Below are positions 11,358 to 23,138 of a stretch of 64,000 nt of DNA, in pieces. The notes beneath the pieces were generated by a model. That model was not told the DNA's origin and searched no databases. It saw only the letters and a program-made list of their open reading frames with translations. The DNA comes from Ananas comosus (Eukaryota > Streptophyta > Magnoliopsida > Poales > Bromeliaceae), in NCBI RefSeq assembly GCF_001540865.1, contig NC_033622.1:592220-656219 (forward strand). The letters run 5' to 3'. The number at the start of each line of letters is the position of its first letter. The stretch's first letter is position 1. The position numbers and the translations under genes are program-made.

Positions 11358-12170
11358 AAGGCTCCGTTTGGTTCGGGGGATAAGTGGGGATAACGAAAGT
11401 TATCCCCACTATTCTGTCAAACGGGCTGATTGTTTACCGAGATATTTTATCCTGGTCAAACTTTGCTATTCCCGATTATTTCGAAATAGCAAGGGATTTG
11501 CTATTCCACTATTTGGTGGAATAGTGCTATTCCAATGCTTAATTTCATACTTAATTAAAATAATAAATTGAATTAAAACTAAATTATATAAATATTATAT
11601 GTTATATATTATAATACATTATTTTTATTATAAAATTATTAATTGTACTATATTAATACATATTATTTATATTTAAATATTATAATAAATTTTTTTTATT
11701 AAATTTAAGTTTAAGTAGAATTTTTAAAAAAATTATACATTTATTATAATAAATTAATTTTATTAATTGTTCCCACTCCTATTCTTATTTTAAAAAATTA
11801 AAAATTAAAAATTTAAATTTTTAAAATTTATAATTTATAATCTCAAAATTAAAGTTTATAATTGTAAGGAAGTGAATTCTCGAAATCCGAGAGTTCTATT
11901 TCGTCCAGGATCGACTATTTGTTGAGAGAATACCTTTTAGGAAAGTTAGAGATGTCCAAAGCACAAAGAGTGCCTTGGAGTTGAGTCCACGAGAGCAAAT
12001 GGNTTATCCTTTTTATTCCATCTTATCTAACCAAACGCTATTTTTTTTATTCCCAGAAATAATCCAATTTTTATCAAATGCAAAATTGATCTAATCCCTG
12101 CTTATAGCTCAATTTATACATATTCCTGGAATAGTCATTTTTTGCTTATCTCCGAAACAAACGATACCAA
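11358..12170. mobile_element. TIR element interrupted by a foreign patch and an N
   Basis: The left end GGCTCCGTTTGGTTCGGGGG, then ATAAG, matches the complement of the right end (GGTATCGTTTGTTTCGGAGA, then TAAG). Between about 11880 and 12003 lies sequence of different character, with AATTCTCGAAATCCGAGAGT, ending at the unresolved base 12003. That patch may be a nested insertion or a misjoin at the gap. Confidence 0.5.
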
Positions 12171-13026
12171 AGAGTTTACTCTAACACGAATGTTAACCAA
12201 GTATCTTGAGCTCTATAAGAAGCTTGAGTTGGTCCAAGTATCTTGAGCTCAGTTTGAGAGGATATATATGCTATACATATGCTGTATCCAGTAATTAACA
12301 GTATCTAGAAAAGTGAGAATCATTGGAGGAGTACAATGCAAGACAAGAAGCAATGATGGCAATGAGATGAGCCACACAAAGCAAACTACATATTAAAAAA
12401 AAAAATTACTGTGAAGGAGAAGCAGAAGAAACAAACAAATTAAGCTGTATAAGAGCATCTGATCATATTACTTTCATGTGAAAAGTGCTTCTAAGGAACA
12501 AGATCCAATGCATGGACACTTCTCTAAGAAGGTAGTGGTGGCCTCTTTTGTTCATAATTATTATTGCCAGGCCTGTGGCTTTCCACATAGTATTCTCCAC
12601 ATCTTTGGATCTTATGCCTTTAAATAATACTACATGCATGCACCGTAAATCGCACCCTAAGACTATAGAATATCGTCTGAGTCAACTTTGTATATGTTGG
12701 AATTACTAGCCTGCTTGGATTATTCTTGTTTCGACGCTCTGGATATTCCACGTAGCTTTTGGATCTTCCACGTATCTGGCCTTCTTTCACGCCTACGCCT
12801 TTCATCACGATATGAATGCGTCGAATATGAATCAGATGCCAGTCGAATATGACGAATGCAAATCGAAGAGGGCCCCTGAAGTCCTCTTCTATATATATCC
12901 ATACTCTAAAATTCCGAAAACGTAGGTGGAAATCCTAGAGAGAAAAAAGAGAAAGAAGAAGAGAGAAAATTTTATTTTTGGTTCTGTCTCTTACACCCAA
13001 AGAGAAATGGGTTATATATATAGATT

Positions 13027-13515
13027 AGGGGCAATTGCTTACATATTCTTGAAAAGTTTCCAACTTTCCGATTTACTCCTTTTAGAAGGCTACGTTCCAA
13101 CCTATTTTTAATATACCCCTAGAAATTAAAATCTGTTAATTAAATCTGTTATCTATGTAAAATTACTATTTTATCCTTTCAAATATATCCTTCCACCATC
13201 ATTGACTATCTTATTTGCCCTTAAAGTCGGGGGCACAAAAAGTATTTTTACTTTTGGTCTTCTCCAATATACCCCTTTACCGGCACCAATATTTCTTATT
13301 TGCCCTTAAGTTAATGGCAAAATTGATATTTTAATTTTTTTAACTGTGGTAGATATTTAACTCATGTTTAACTCAAGTTAACTTAACAGGTAATAACTGC
13401 GGAAGTATTTTGTAATAACGGTAGAACATATGAGAGGTATTTTAGAAAGAAAAAAAAAAGTAAGGGTAAATCAAATATTTTCAAACGTATGAGAGGTATA
13501 TAGGCAATTATCCCT
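13027..13515. mobile_element. Small TIR element, family C copy 2
   Basis: It starts GGGGCAATTGCTTACATATT and ends GAGGTATATAGGCAATTATC; the ends are inverted repeats of about 20 bp. It is collinear with 3035-3550. A tandem-like echo of the right end (CATATGAGAGGTATTTTAGA) lies near 13428. Confidence 0.75.
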
Positions 13516-13773
13516 ATAGATTATTAGGACCCCTCAAGATATCTTAAATCTCACATAGAGATTATAATAAGGATTAGAATTAAAATATCTATAATAGATA
13601 TCTACTAGAAAATACGTTTCTTAACTAATAAGAAATATATAATCAATCTTTATCCTTAACATATTATGTCGATTGAGTTAAATTCGAACGGGCTAATTAA
13701 TGTGGACACACCGCATGGCAACTGCTTAAATGTCAGATATTTGACAAACCATAAGCTATCGAAAAATAAATTA

Positions 13774-13972
13774 GAGTCCGGCTGGGATACTATTGATAGC
13801 ACCAAGCATTTGGTACTATCAAGTTTTCCGCCGTTAGATTTAACTCTTTGACTATTTTTACCCGTTAGATTATACTATTAAACCAATAACTTACTCTACC
13901 CTAGGGGCCCACATCATCTTAACCTTACATTTTTTCATCTACGGTGCTAGATAATATATTCCACCCTAGTTC
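13774..13972. mobile_element. Fold-back element, family A copy 3 (decayed)
   Basis: It starts GAGTCCGGCTGGGATACTAT and carries the CCCTAGGGGCCCACATCATC centre. The right arm is shortened: the TTGGTGCTATT part is reduced to ACGGTGCTAG before ATATTCCACCCTAGTTC. Confidence 0.75.
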
Positions 13973-14801
13973 ATATAAATTATGTACTTATTGATTGATT
14001 TAATGTAGAAAACTGACTCATAAATAATAATAGCTTTAGGTATATTTTGGAGTTCGCAAAGCAATAACCTCTTGTATTATATAAAAACTCTAAATGAGAT
14101 GGGGACAGTTAACATGTTCTTGGAGCTTTGTAAAGAACATGGAATATGCTAAAGAAAAAGGGGAAATCAACTGACAAAGTCAAGTTACACAGCTAAGAAG
14201 CTATTTTATCCCTTTCCTAAGACTCTTTTACACACACATGGAGTGATATATATTAACTTAACACAATGCTGCGCTTATTTCAAATTTATTCGAATTTGAA
14301 TTTGTTATACACTATTAACACGGTTAAACCAAAAAACACTTTATATTGGCCGTAAAAATTATAAATTTCGAGGTTACTTAATCCATTGATAAAATAAGCT
14401 ATTTTATAAAATCTCAAAATTTGGTATACTCTACCACCAAAAGTATAATATAATGGAAGTACAAAGACCATATACTCACTAAACTGGACATAAATATTTT
14501 GGGTCGGAATCGACAAATGCAATCAGACCCGACCCGCTACTTCGACTAACCCGACCCACCAGGTCTGAGTTTTTGAGATGATCCGACCCGAATACGGGTT
14601 ATCGGTTTCTTTGGTTGACTCGGCCCGATCCGGAATTTTCAGTTTGGACCCCAAGAAAATTCAGGGCCGCCCTGGTCCGGTCAATTCATTTTGGGCCGGG
14701 TCTAAGCTTAGAAACATGTATTAATAAACCGGACCGAGCCGGGCCCCAAAAGTAAACCGGCCCGGGTATTTCTCAGGCCTGTAGCATTCGTCTCCGTCGA
14801 C

Positions 14802-14804
<3 letters not shown>

Positions 14805-14842
<38 letters not shown>
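14805..14842 (+). promoter_or_regulatory. CT tract in the prefoldin promoter/leader
   Basis: A (CT)n run lies about 85-120 bp before the prefoldin start codon. Pyrimidine tracts here are typical of plant leaders and core promoters. Position is observed; function is inferred. Confidence 0.6.
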
Positions 14843-14844
<2 letters not shown>

Positions 14845-14851
14845 CCGAGGG

Positions 14852-14888
14852 GATTAGGGTAAGGGTTAGGGTTTCGATTTAGGGTTTT
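14852..14888 (+). promoter_or_regulatory. Telo-box-like motifs before prefoldin 1
   Basis: Three AGGGT-containing motifs occur in a row: ATTAGGGTAAGGGTTAGGGT and then TTTAGGGTTTTC. The complement of TTAGGGTTT is the telo-box AAACCCTAA, common just downstream of transcription starts in plant genes for translation and protein-folding functions. Confidence 0.55.
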
Positions 14889-14925
14889 CGCGAGCTCCAC
14901 GAGCTCCGTAGGAGATCCGTGAGAA

Positions 14926-16959
14926 ATGGGGGACGACGCGAACCGATCGGTAATCACATGATCACATCTCCCATCTATCTCTGTCTTTCTATTTCTCTTG
15001 CTGGGTTCACCTTCTCTGACTAAGATTTGTTTCGATTTTAGGCGTTTATTGAGCTACAGGGGCGTTTGATTGAGGCAACTGGGAAGCTGAAGCAGGTTTG
15101 GAGTAACTCCCTAAAATTTCCCCATTTCTATCAATTTTTTCTTCTATTTGCTTCTTAAAGTACGAATTTTTCCTATGTGGGACTTGGGTGTGAATTTGGA
15201 TGTATATGGAGATCGAATGATTTGGGTCTCGCCCAAATTTGTTATATTTTGGGGCTAAACTGCTTATATGCTTCTATAAAGACAGTGTACTTTAGGGAAA
15301 TTTAAGCTCCGAAATAAGTATCATTATGTATTGAGGTTCCATGAGTTGGGTCTCAGTTTATTCTTTATTTTTTTGTATTGACTTTTGGAATTAATAATGT
15401 AATTCTTGGTGTGAAATAGCTGTGACAATTAAAATCAGTGATAATTTGATAGGGCCAAAGTTGATTATATTCGGCAATCTATTGTGAAATTTATTTTTTT
15501 TGGTCACATTTTTAATATAGTTTCTGTGGTTTGAGACTTTTATATGGTTGTCTCTATTATTTCATAAACATTGAACCTGCGAAAGAGTATTTCTACTTTA
15601 ACATCTGAAGTAAAATATTGTGTTCCACATAAATGAAATAAAAATAATAATAATCTCTTGCTAATGTTGAAATTTTTAGATTTTGAAGTTAGTAGAAACA
15701 GCGGCTACTACAGATAAATTCAAAATTGGAAAGTGACCAAAAAAAGCATTTGTGTTAAATAATAATGACTTCCTGTAATATATGTAGGATGGCGAGTTGT
15801 TTTGCAAGTGCTTATGTTGCCCTGATCACAGAATCCTTTTAATTCTCAGGTGCAGAATCAGATGCGTGCTAAGGAAGGTGAAAAGAAGCGTGCTTACCTA
15901 ACGTTGGAGGAACTTCGCCAGTTACCGGATGATACAAACACATACAAGTCTATTGGTACGAAACAATCGCTTATTTATTTTATAACTTGTCTATATTTAA
16001 ATCCTTATCTTGAATGCACCACTTGTGTATTTCACATCTGTATAGAAAAGTGTTTATTCAGTCATAGAACTGCTTGTTTCGATAATAATCCACTCATTCT
16101 ATGTAATGGGAAATTTAGAACCTCGATAATTGGCGTATCTGACACAACTATAACTACTCTACGGTTCTCCCATAGCAGTAATATATTCTAGTCAATATTG
16201 CGTAAGCAATTTGTCAATTTGCTTTTTTTAAAGGTTTAACAATGCTCTTTTTTCCTTCTCGCAGGCAAAGTGTGAGTCCTCTGAACCAAGAAGCTTTTCA
16301 TGTTGGCAAAGCTATAACAGTTTGCCTTTCTCATGTTGCCGAATAGGATTAAGTAATCATCATATTGTTACTAACATCATTATATTTCCTATCCTTAATG
16401 ATGCTCAGGTTTGTTTTGGAGCCGAAGTCGCTCCTAGTAAATGAGCAGGAACAAAAGCTTAAGGATAGTGAGAGTGCCATATCGTCCTTACAGGTTTCTC
16501 TCGCTGCATTTAGCCTTTCTTTAATCGCGATTAGCTCTTTTACTGTGTTATGACACTATCGCTTTACTCCCTTTGGTCGGGTATCGGTTAGAGAATATAA
16601 TACAGCATTCGTAGAAATAAAAAGAAGCTGAAACCGCCCTTTTTCTTCTCCAATCCTTTTCCTTTCCAAGAAGGGTAGTTTAAGCATTTTTTCGTATATC
16701 GGCTAAATGTAGTACTGTATTTTACATTAGATATCCGACTAATATATAGGTTTTTAGAGTTCAAGGGGAGCAAAGTAATAATCGCGACAAGTTCTGGTTG
16801 GTTTTTTCTGAATTTTTGCCGTTAATTGATCAAATGATGTATCAGACATCCAAGGAGTACTTAGAGAAGCAGTTGGCGGAGGTGGAAAACAACATACGCG
16901 AACTCCTGCAGCAAGATCCGGGTCTCGCACGTCAGATTATGTCGATGACGGTTATGTAA
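14926..16959 (+). CDS. PFD1: Prefoldin subunit 1, six exons with a 7-nt microexon
   Basis: Exons are 14926-14949, 15042-15095, 15850-15955, 16265-16271, 16409-16493 and 16846-16959. They join into 129 residues with consistent phases and GT-AG introns. The product contains KLKQVQNQMRAKEGEKKRAY, LTLEELRQLPDDTNTYKSIG, KVFVLEPKSLLVNEQEQKLK and ends QQDPGLARQIMSMTVM. I recognise this as prefoldin subunit 1, a beta-type subunit with two long coiled-coil helices linked by a short beta hairpin. Prefoldin is the cytosolic hexamer that hands nascent actin and tubulin to the CCT chaperonin. The fourth exon is only seven bases (GCAAAGT), followed by a perfect GTGAGT donor; it supplies part of Gly, a whole Lys and most of Val in SIGKVFVLEPK. 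Length matches the family (about 128). Without the microexon the frame is lost. Confidence 0.95.
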
Positions 16960-18198
16960 TGTTCGGGGATTTGGAGCCTTTTTTTAAGCCAAATTTGCTT
17001 GTAACTCGCAGATTTTCCGTAAGCATCAGAAACACCTGTATCAGAATATGTTCTATCTACTTAAATATTTGAAGGTTTTGGATATTAGATTGAGAGTACT
17101 TAGTGGACTCTGATGGTGGTTTTTTTTTTCAATTTTATTATTCTATAAAAGGTCTATAATCACAAGCTTAATATTGAGTGCACCTACATGCTCATTTGCT
17201 TGAAGAGTTTGATACGATTAAATAAACAATTAGCTAATCTTAACATGCTTATTGGCTCAAGGAGCTCCTTCACACCATAAACTTGAGTGTTTTTGCGTGT
17301 ACATATTAAAGAGTTATTGTATTTTGTTAAACTCTCTTTTTTTTCGCGTGTCGATTGAGATTTATTGCCTCACATTTGTAGCTTAGTTTATAATCTTAAG
17401 CTTAGTTTATAATCTTAATGAATGAAGTGGGTAAATAGTTATTTCTTTGTCAAAAAAATAAAAAAAAAACAAAAATTTAGATTTTTTTAAAAAAATCAAA
17501 ATATGTGTGGTTAATTGCCAAATTTTTCATAGCGCAGTACTTGGAATCTTGAGTTTCGATCAAGAGACCATTAGTTAAAAATCCGTACGAAAATTAAAAA
17601 AATTTAAAATAGAGATTTTTAAAATAAATTTTTTTTTTATCAAATGTGCTAGGGATAGATAACATGGTTCATTGATTTTCTTAGTCCCCTTGACTAGTAG
17701 AGTACGTTGGATCTGGAAACTTCCATTTTAGTCCCTGCAAGTTCTTAAAATGACCTAACCAACCTTTTTTTTGTCGGTGAGACAACTTACCATTTGAATC
17801 AACTGACTCCCTAGTCCTCATCCTTCGCACAATCATTTTTTTAAAAATTTTTATGCTATATAATCTTTCAAATTAAATAAATTTTGATAGATATGTCACA
17901 TCTCTTGCTCGATCCATTACTTTTTAACAACTCTTAGATGAAATTTTCTAATATAAAGCAATCATGTTCTTAAACTTTAATCCAGTTATAAAAATCCGAT
18001 AAACAAAAAAAAAGTATATAATTTGAAATTTTGGATTTTAGGAGGTTTACATGCAAATATATATTTTTACAGGCACACTTGTGTAAAAAGCCTCCCCGGG
18101 AGTTTCTCCCTGATAATGAGGTAAAAAACAAAACAAAGCGGGGGTCGTATCGTTTTCCGCGGGTCCCTGTCCACGCCTCCTATACATGCGTCGCTTCC

Positions 18199-18238
<40 letters not shown>

Positions 18239-18269
18239 AGCTCTCCTCTAGCCCCTCTCTCTCTCTAGA

Positions 18270-18301
<32 letters not shown>

Positions 18302-18353
18302 AAGGTGTGTGAGGGAGTGGGGATCGTCGTCGTCGTCGTCGTTGTGGTCGGCA
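16960..18353. other. Spacer between prefoldin 1 and MSR
   Basis: The prefoldin 3' UTR probably extends to about 17100-17450. The rest is AT-rich, with no gene. CT microsatellites at about 18208-18233 and 18272-18300 lie in the promoter or leader of the MSR gene, followed by a short (GTC)n run at 18325-18343. Confidence 0.6.
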
Positions 18354-19600
18354 ATGGCGGTGGATCCGAGGCAGGTGCTCGCGGGGTTCCTCACCATATC
18401 CATGTTCGTGATGCTCGGAAACATGATCAAGCGCGACCACTTCGACTCCATCGACGTGGTCCGTCTCATCTCAAATCTCTCCTTTTTTCCCCATTTTTCC
18501 TGGATTTATTTGCTTTTTTGCCCTTTTTTGGTTGAAATTTGGGCTCTTTTTTTACTTGATTTGGAGTCGTCGTGAGCTCCCGAAGTGGGATCTACTGCTC
18601 TAATGTGTTACTATCTCGCGATTCTCATAAGATTTTAATTTTTTATTTGCCTTATAGAGTTTCTAATTAAAGATGCATGTTTGGTTGATTTGTGGGATCT
18701 TGTAGACACTATAAATTGATTTAATATGAATCGACCAATTTGGTAAGTCTATAAACATATGAACTCACTTTGCATGTGGTCCTTTTTTTTTCTTTTCATT
18801 TTTTCATGTTTGCGATGTTATTGGGTTATAAAATTTATCCTAACCAAAAATTTGCACTTTCTTACTGTTAAAAATTACAATTTTTAATTGCCGCATTTGG
18901 AACTGCGGTCGATTTGGGTGTGGTTCCATCTGCGGCAATCGGGCCGCAGTTCCAACTGCAGTAGTTAGGTACTGATGCAACAGTTCAAACAATGGATTTG
19001 GATCTACGTGTAGTTAGATTTGCCGTGCAACAGCAAGTGCATGTGACCAAAGGGCTCTGTACTTGTTTTCATATGTTTTTGATCCTGCAGGACATGTTAT
19101 TTATTGGTCTCAAGTTAATAATCTTTTATGAATTTGAGTAAATTTTGTGTTGATTGTTGAATGCATGCATTCGATTTATACTCCGTTGGTCTAAGTCCGA
19201 AGCATATCCCAATTTGGGAAATCTCAGGTGAGGCTTCAAGAAGCATCTACTGTTCAATTTGATTTAATAAAGGTTGATGAAAAAATAAACAAGGCGACTA
19301 GGGATAGCACGGGGCCATGGAAGGAGCGCAGTGAAGTGATTAAGCCGTGCTGGAACAAACCAAGTTCAAGTTAGTGATATCACCATCCAGAGTCAAGTGG
19401 AATTTGAAGAATATAACTATTTAATTTTCTTTGATTTGGTGTTTCTGTTTGTTGTTTGATTTTGTTTTTTTGGGTCTTTTCGCTTTCAGAGGATGCGGAA
19501 CTGTCGAAAGGTTACATTACATTCTCTTTGACTAGTGGCCCTGAATATCATATCTCGCAGGTATGACAATGACAAGCTATATTTTATTGTTTCTTGTTTT

Positions 19601-19650
<50 letters not shown>

Positions 19651-22325
19651 GTCTAGCAAATCATATTGCCTATTAGTGCTGAAACTGAACACGGAAAAAA
19701 GAAAAAAAAAACTGATGAAACATTAGCAGTTTGATACAGTTTTTGATGTTATGATTTTACATATAATTTGGATTATATGTGGAGAAGTATTAACTAGAAA
19801 ACCAATAATTTAGAATGGAGGAAGTTTTTTCTTTGTTTAATCTCATAGACTTGAAGCACCATATTGTACTTCTATTTGCTATGTAGTGGAATTAGTTACT
19901 GTACCCAAAATAAAATTCACATAGAAAGATCATTTTCAATTGAATTTTCTGTGATCAGATGGCAGATGCTGTGGTAATTGCAAGGTATCTGGGTGCCACA
20001 CTCGTGCTTCCTGACATCAGGGGATATGAGTTAGGTAACAAGCGGTAAGTCTTTCAAATTGGAGTTGTTTTTGTATGCAAAACTTCCCACATTTCCTTTC
20101 CTGCTCCAATAATGTCATGCAGTCTGTCATAGCTATTTTTTCGCTCTTACCGATTCACCACCTCAAGTTAGAGATCGGTGTTTTCGGTGTTGGCACTAAA
20201 ATCAACGAAGAGCTCTGAACATGAATAATTTATTTGTGCTCTCATAGAAGTTGTCATAGAAGTTGAAAATTCTTTCATCACAGACCTGTCTAGCTTGACT
20301 TCTTGGACAGCTTCTCTACCGGAAAAGCTGTTGCCATGCATTGGTAAACAATTTAAGAGGATGTTCATTTCATCGCTTTGCACATTTTTACTTGATTCCT
20401 GACTTGTAGGCATGTTAGATTTCCACGGTTTTGTGTTTTTTCTCATTTCCATATCTATGCGCATGAGATTACCTCAGGCAATAATATGTAAGCACCTTAG
20501 ACCCTCCCAACGCGAGTTGTCCCGATACAATCTGATTGTTTGTTATAATATGTAGCACATTCCCGGAGTGTTACAGACAATGAAACGGAGTGCCTTGAAA
20601 GCTGTTGCCATGTTGGAAAACTAGAATGAGCTTTTAGTTCCCTAAAGTAGAAACTCAACTTTGTAGCTTCTACTTCTACTGCATAGGGAGCTGAGCTCAA
20701 AGGCATTGTGATGAAGAAGCTTTTAGCACTTCTTTGAACAGCTCTACTTAAAATGCACTCCTGAAGAAGTCTCGACGAGATCAAACAAGCCCCTACTTTT
20801 TGTTGGTACCAAGGACTTATTTTCTTGTCACCTATAATATAAAGCGACATACAGTCATTTCATTACTTTTCATGACGCTTTCTGTTATCAATAATCAGAA
20901 CATTCAGATCAAATCGATGATCAATCATTGGTTTCAAACTTTGTGCCAACTTTGCAAAATAATCCTTGTGAAACTATACAGGAATTTTAAAGATATGTAT
21001 GATGTGGACAAATTCATGAGGAGCCTCGATGGCGTTATCAAAGTAGTAAAAGCACTTCCCGACGAATTAGCTTCTCGACAGCCAGCAGTTGTGAGAGTTC
21101 CCAACAGGGTTTCAGAAGACTTCATTGTCGAAAGCATCAAACCAATTTTCCAAACCAATAACTACTTAAGGCTTGCAATTGTTTTTCAATCGATAAGCTT
21201 TAGACTGAGGGAAAAGAAGAATATAGAACTGGATTCGACCGCTTGTTTAGCAATGTTCAGCAGTTTGGAATTGAAACCAGAGATTAACGAAGTAGGAGAA
21301 AGGATGGTCGAGAGGCTAAAAACACTTAGTAGGAAAACAGATGGCCAGTTTGTGGCAGTCGATCTTAGGGTTGAAATGTTAGAGAAGAAGAGCTGTAAAG
21401 TGAGTGGAGGCGCGAGGAGGAAGAGTTGTTACAATGCTCAAGAGGTTGCCGATTTTCTCAGGAAAGTTGGGTTTAGCCAGGATACTACTGTCTATCTAAC
21501 TCAGACTTGGTGGCACGAGAGTCTCAATCCCTTAAAGGAGGCTTTCCCGAAAACTTATACCAAGGCAAGTCATCTTCTTCTTTATTAGTTCATATCCACA
21601 GTTTTTACTGGTAAACACAACAATTTTAAGGTCGCGAAATCTATAAGCCTAGCTCATTTTGGTCCCCTAACCTTTCAATTGTTTCAATGGGTCCCTAAAG
21701 CTTCATTCTTTACTTGCAACCTTAGCATTTTCATTGAGTTACTCGGTTTAATTTGATGGAAACACCCAACAGAATTGCCATATGAAAAGTTATAAAGTTG
21801 ATGGCGTGGCGGTTAAAGGACAAATGTATATTTCTCTCCAATGTGATGGAAAAATTTAAAGGGAAAGATAAAAGTACGACAAAATGCAAAGTTTAGGGCC
21901 AAATTTGTACCGACATTGTATTCTCGAACATTGTGCATTATCTATGAAGATTGTTTGTTCATTAGCTCTGATTCAGTTGATAAATCAAGGAAACCATTGT
22001 GCATGCCGATGTTTTTTGATTTTTTTTTTTTGGGCTTTCGTTGCAGGATGACATTATACCTGCAGAGAAGAAGGGCGAATTCCTTAAGTCAGGAAGCGCC
22101 GAGCTGGAGAAAGCCCTAGATTTTCATGTTTGCTCGGAAAGCGACATGTTCATTCCCGCCATCTCAGGACTCTTCTATGGCAATGTGGCTGGGAGGAGAA
22201 TAGCTTCGGGCCGGACCCAAATCCTTGTCCCTTCGCAGGTGTTTGGCTCCTCCGCCCTGGCCTCCGACTTCCTCTCGACTTACATCTCCAAGAAGAACCA
22301 TGTCGCTTACTCGTGCTACTGTTAA
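18354..22325 (+). CDS. MANNAN SYNTHESIS-RELATED (MSR) GT65-like protein, six exons
   Basis: Exons are 18354-18458, 19228-19369, 19490-19560, 19959-20044, 20982-21564 and 22047-22325, giving 421 residues, close to Arabidopsis MSR1/MSR2 (about 420). The N-terminus MAVDPRQVLAGFLTISMFVM carries a membrane anchor at about residues 8-25, fitting a type II Golgi protein. Family landmarks are KGYITFSLTSGPEYHISQ, LGATLVLPDIRG, CLAMFSSLELKPE, CYNAQEVADFLRKVGF and the C-terminal NHVAYSCYC. The O-fucosyltransferase-like (DUF246) family includes MSR proteins, which support (gluco)mannan synthesis; the exact reaction is unsettled. The start is the first in-frame ATG. The fifth intron begins GCAAGT after AAG, a classic GC-AG donor, and only this choice keeps the frame. 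The third intron carries a (TA)n tract. Confidence 0.93.
19600..19648. repeat. (TA)n microsatellite in MSR intron 3
   Basis: About 46 bases of alternating TA lie inside the intron between exons 3 and 4, roughly 45 bp after the donor. It is a likely length-variable marker. Confidence 0.9.
21565..22046 (+). other. GC-AG intron of the MSR gene
   Basis: The donor reads AAG|GCAAGT and the acceptor TTGCAG|GAT, joining ...PKTYTK to DDIIPAEKK in frame. The nearest GT, four bases on, would shift the frame. GC-AG introns are about one percent of plant introns, and AAG|GCAAGT is their usual consensus. Confidence 0.85.
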
Positions 22326-23138
22326 ATACTGTTTTCCAAATGTAGTAATAGCAGCTGCAGCAGCAGCAGCAGCTCGAGAAAATGATCCCGAAACCGGCTT
22401 CTCTTCGGACTGCGCTTGCGACATGCGGTGACGGAAACAGGATCTACTGTATGTGAAAGGTGCAATATGAGTTTGAGTTAGATAGTTTAATTGAAGTTGA
22501 GTTGTTGTTTGTTGTTTGTTGCAGTATTTAAGTGATGAGTTCTCAAGTTGTGCAAAAACATGCTTTATATAAGAAATGGTCCTGTTGATGTCCAAATTTT
22601 AGATACAGTTACTATAAAAGGTTGAAAAGTGTATTTACTATCTTGGTAATGTCCTTGTTTTTCCATGAATTTGAGATTATAAACTCATAAAATGTAGTTT
22701 TTAACCTTCACATAAAATGTCATTCCTAATTTTTTTCCCTTTTTTTTTTTTTTTTTTTTTTTTTTTGTATAAGAGTGTAGTTGTGAATCATAATAAGCTA
22801 CTAAGGCAACAACTATTTTATAAAATCCTATATCAAATTGAATTGAAAGCAGAAATTGGATGAGAATGATCGATTCAAAATGTTAAATTTTTGTCTCAGA
22901 GACCAAGACAATTAAACGATTAATTTCAAATGTTCAATTTATTTTCACCAAAATTAATAAAAGCTAATTTATTTTATTAAAATGTTCAGGCACTTAATTT
23001 GTGTTAAATTAATTGGTGGAGAAACCAAGCAGCAATATCGGGATAAGGCAGGGACTTCTCCATAAATATTACCCTCCTTCAAACTCACTCTCCAATGGTG
23101 CTCTCCGATCCACCTCGTGTTTCTCGTCTCTCCCTCCC
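22326..23138. other. Spacer between MSR and choline monooxygenase
   Basis: It holds the MSR 3' UTR, with a short (GCA)n run at about 22350-22372, a poly-T run at 22739-22766, and an AT-rich region before the choline monooxygenase leader. No gene is seen. An in-frame ATG at 23013 would extend the next protein but has no family support. Confidence 0.6.

Larger units (their letters stand above)
6486..14925. other. AT-rich intergenic spacer, repeat-filled
   Basis: There is no convincing gene across about 8.4 kb. The frame at 9036-9377 has no recognisable domain and lies in AT-rich sequence. The listed elements in this interval are the inverted-repeat element near 7556-7695, the element with a 183-bp duplication (8090-8725), the hAT-like element (10590-11275), the gapped element (11358-12170), family C copy 2 and family A copy 3. 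A GGCCCGG-rich patch lies just before the prefoldin gene (14520-14770). Confidence 0.6.

Noticed and set aside
17520..17575. A possible fifth SINE (TAGCGCAGTACTTGG followed by GAGTTTCGATC)
   Set aside because: Only weak A- and B-box resemblance and the shared body of the family is absent.
23013..23138. N-terminal extension of choline monooxygenase from an upstream ATG
   Set aside because: The later ATG at 23139 starts a good transit-peptide-like sequence and gives the family's usual length.
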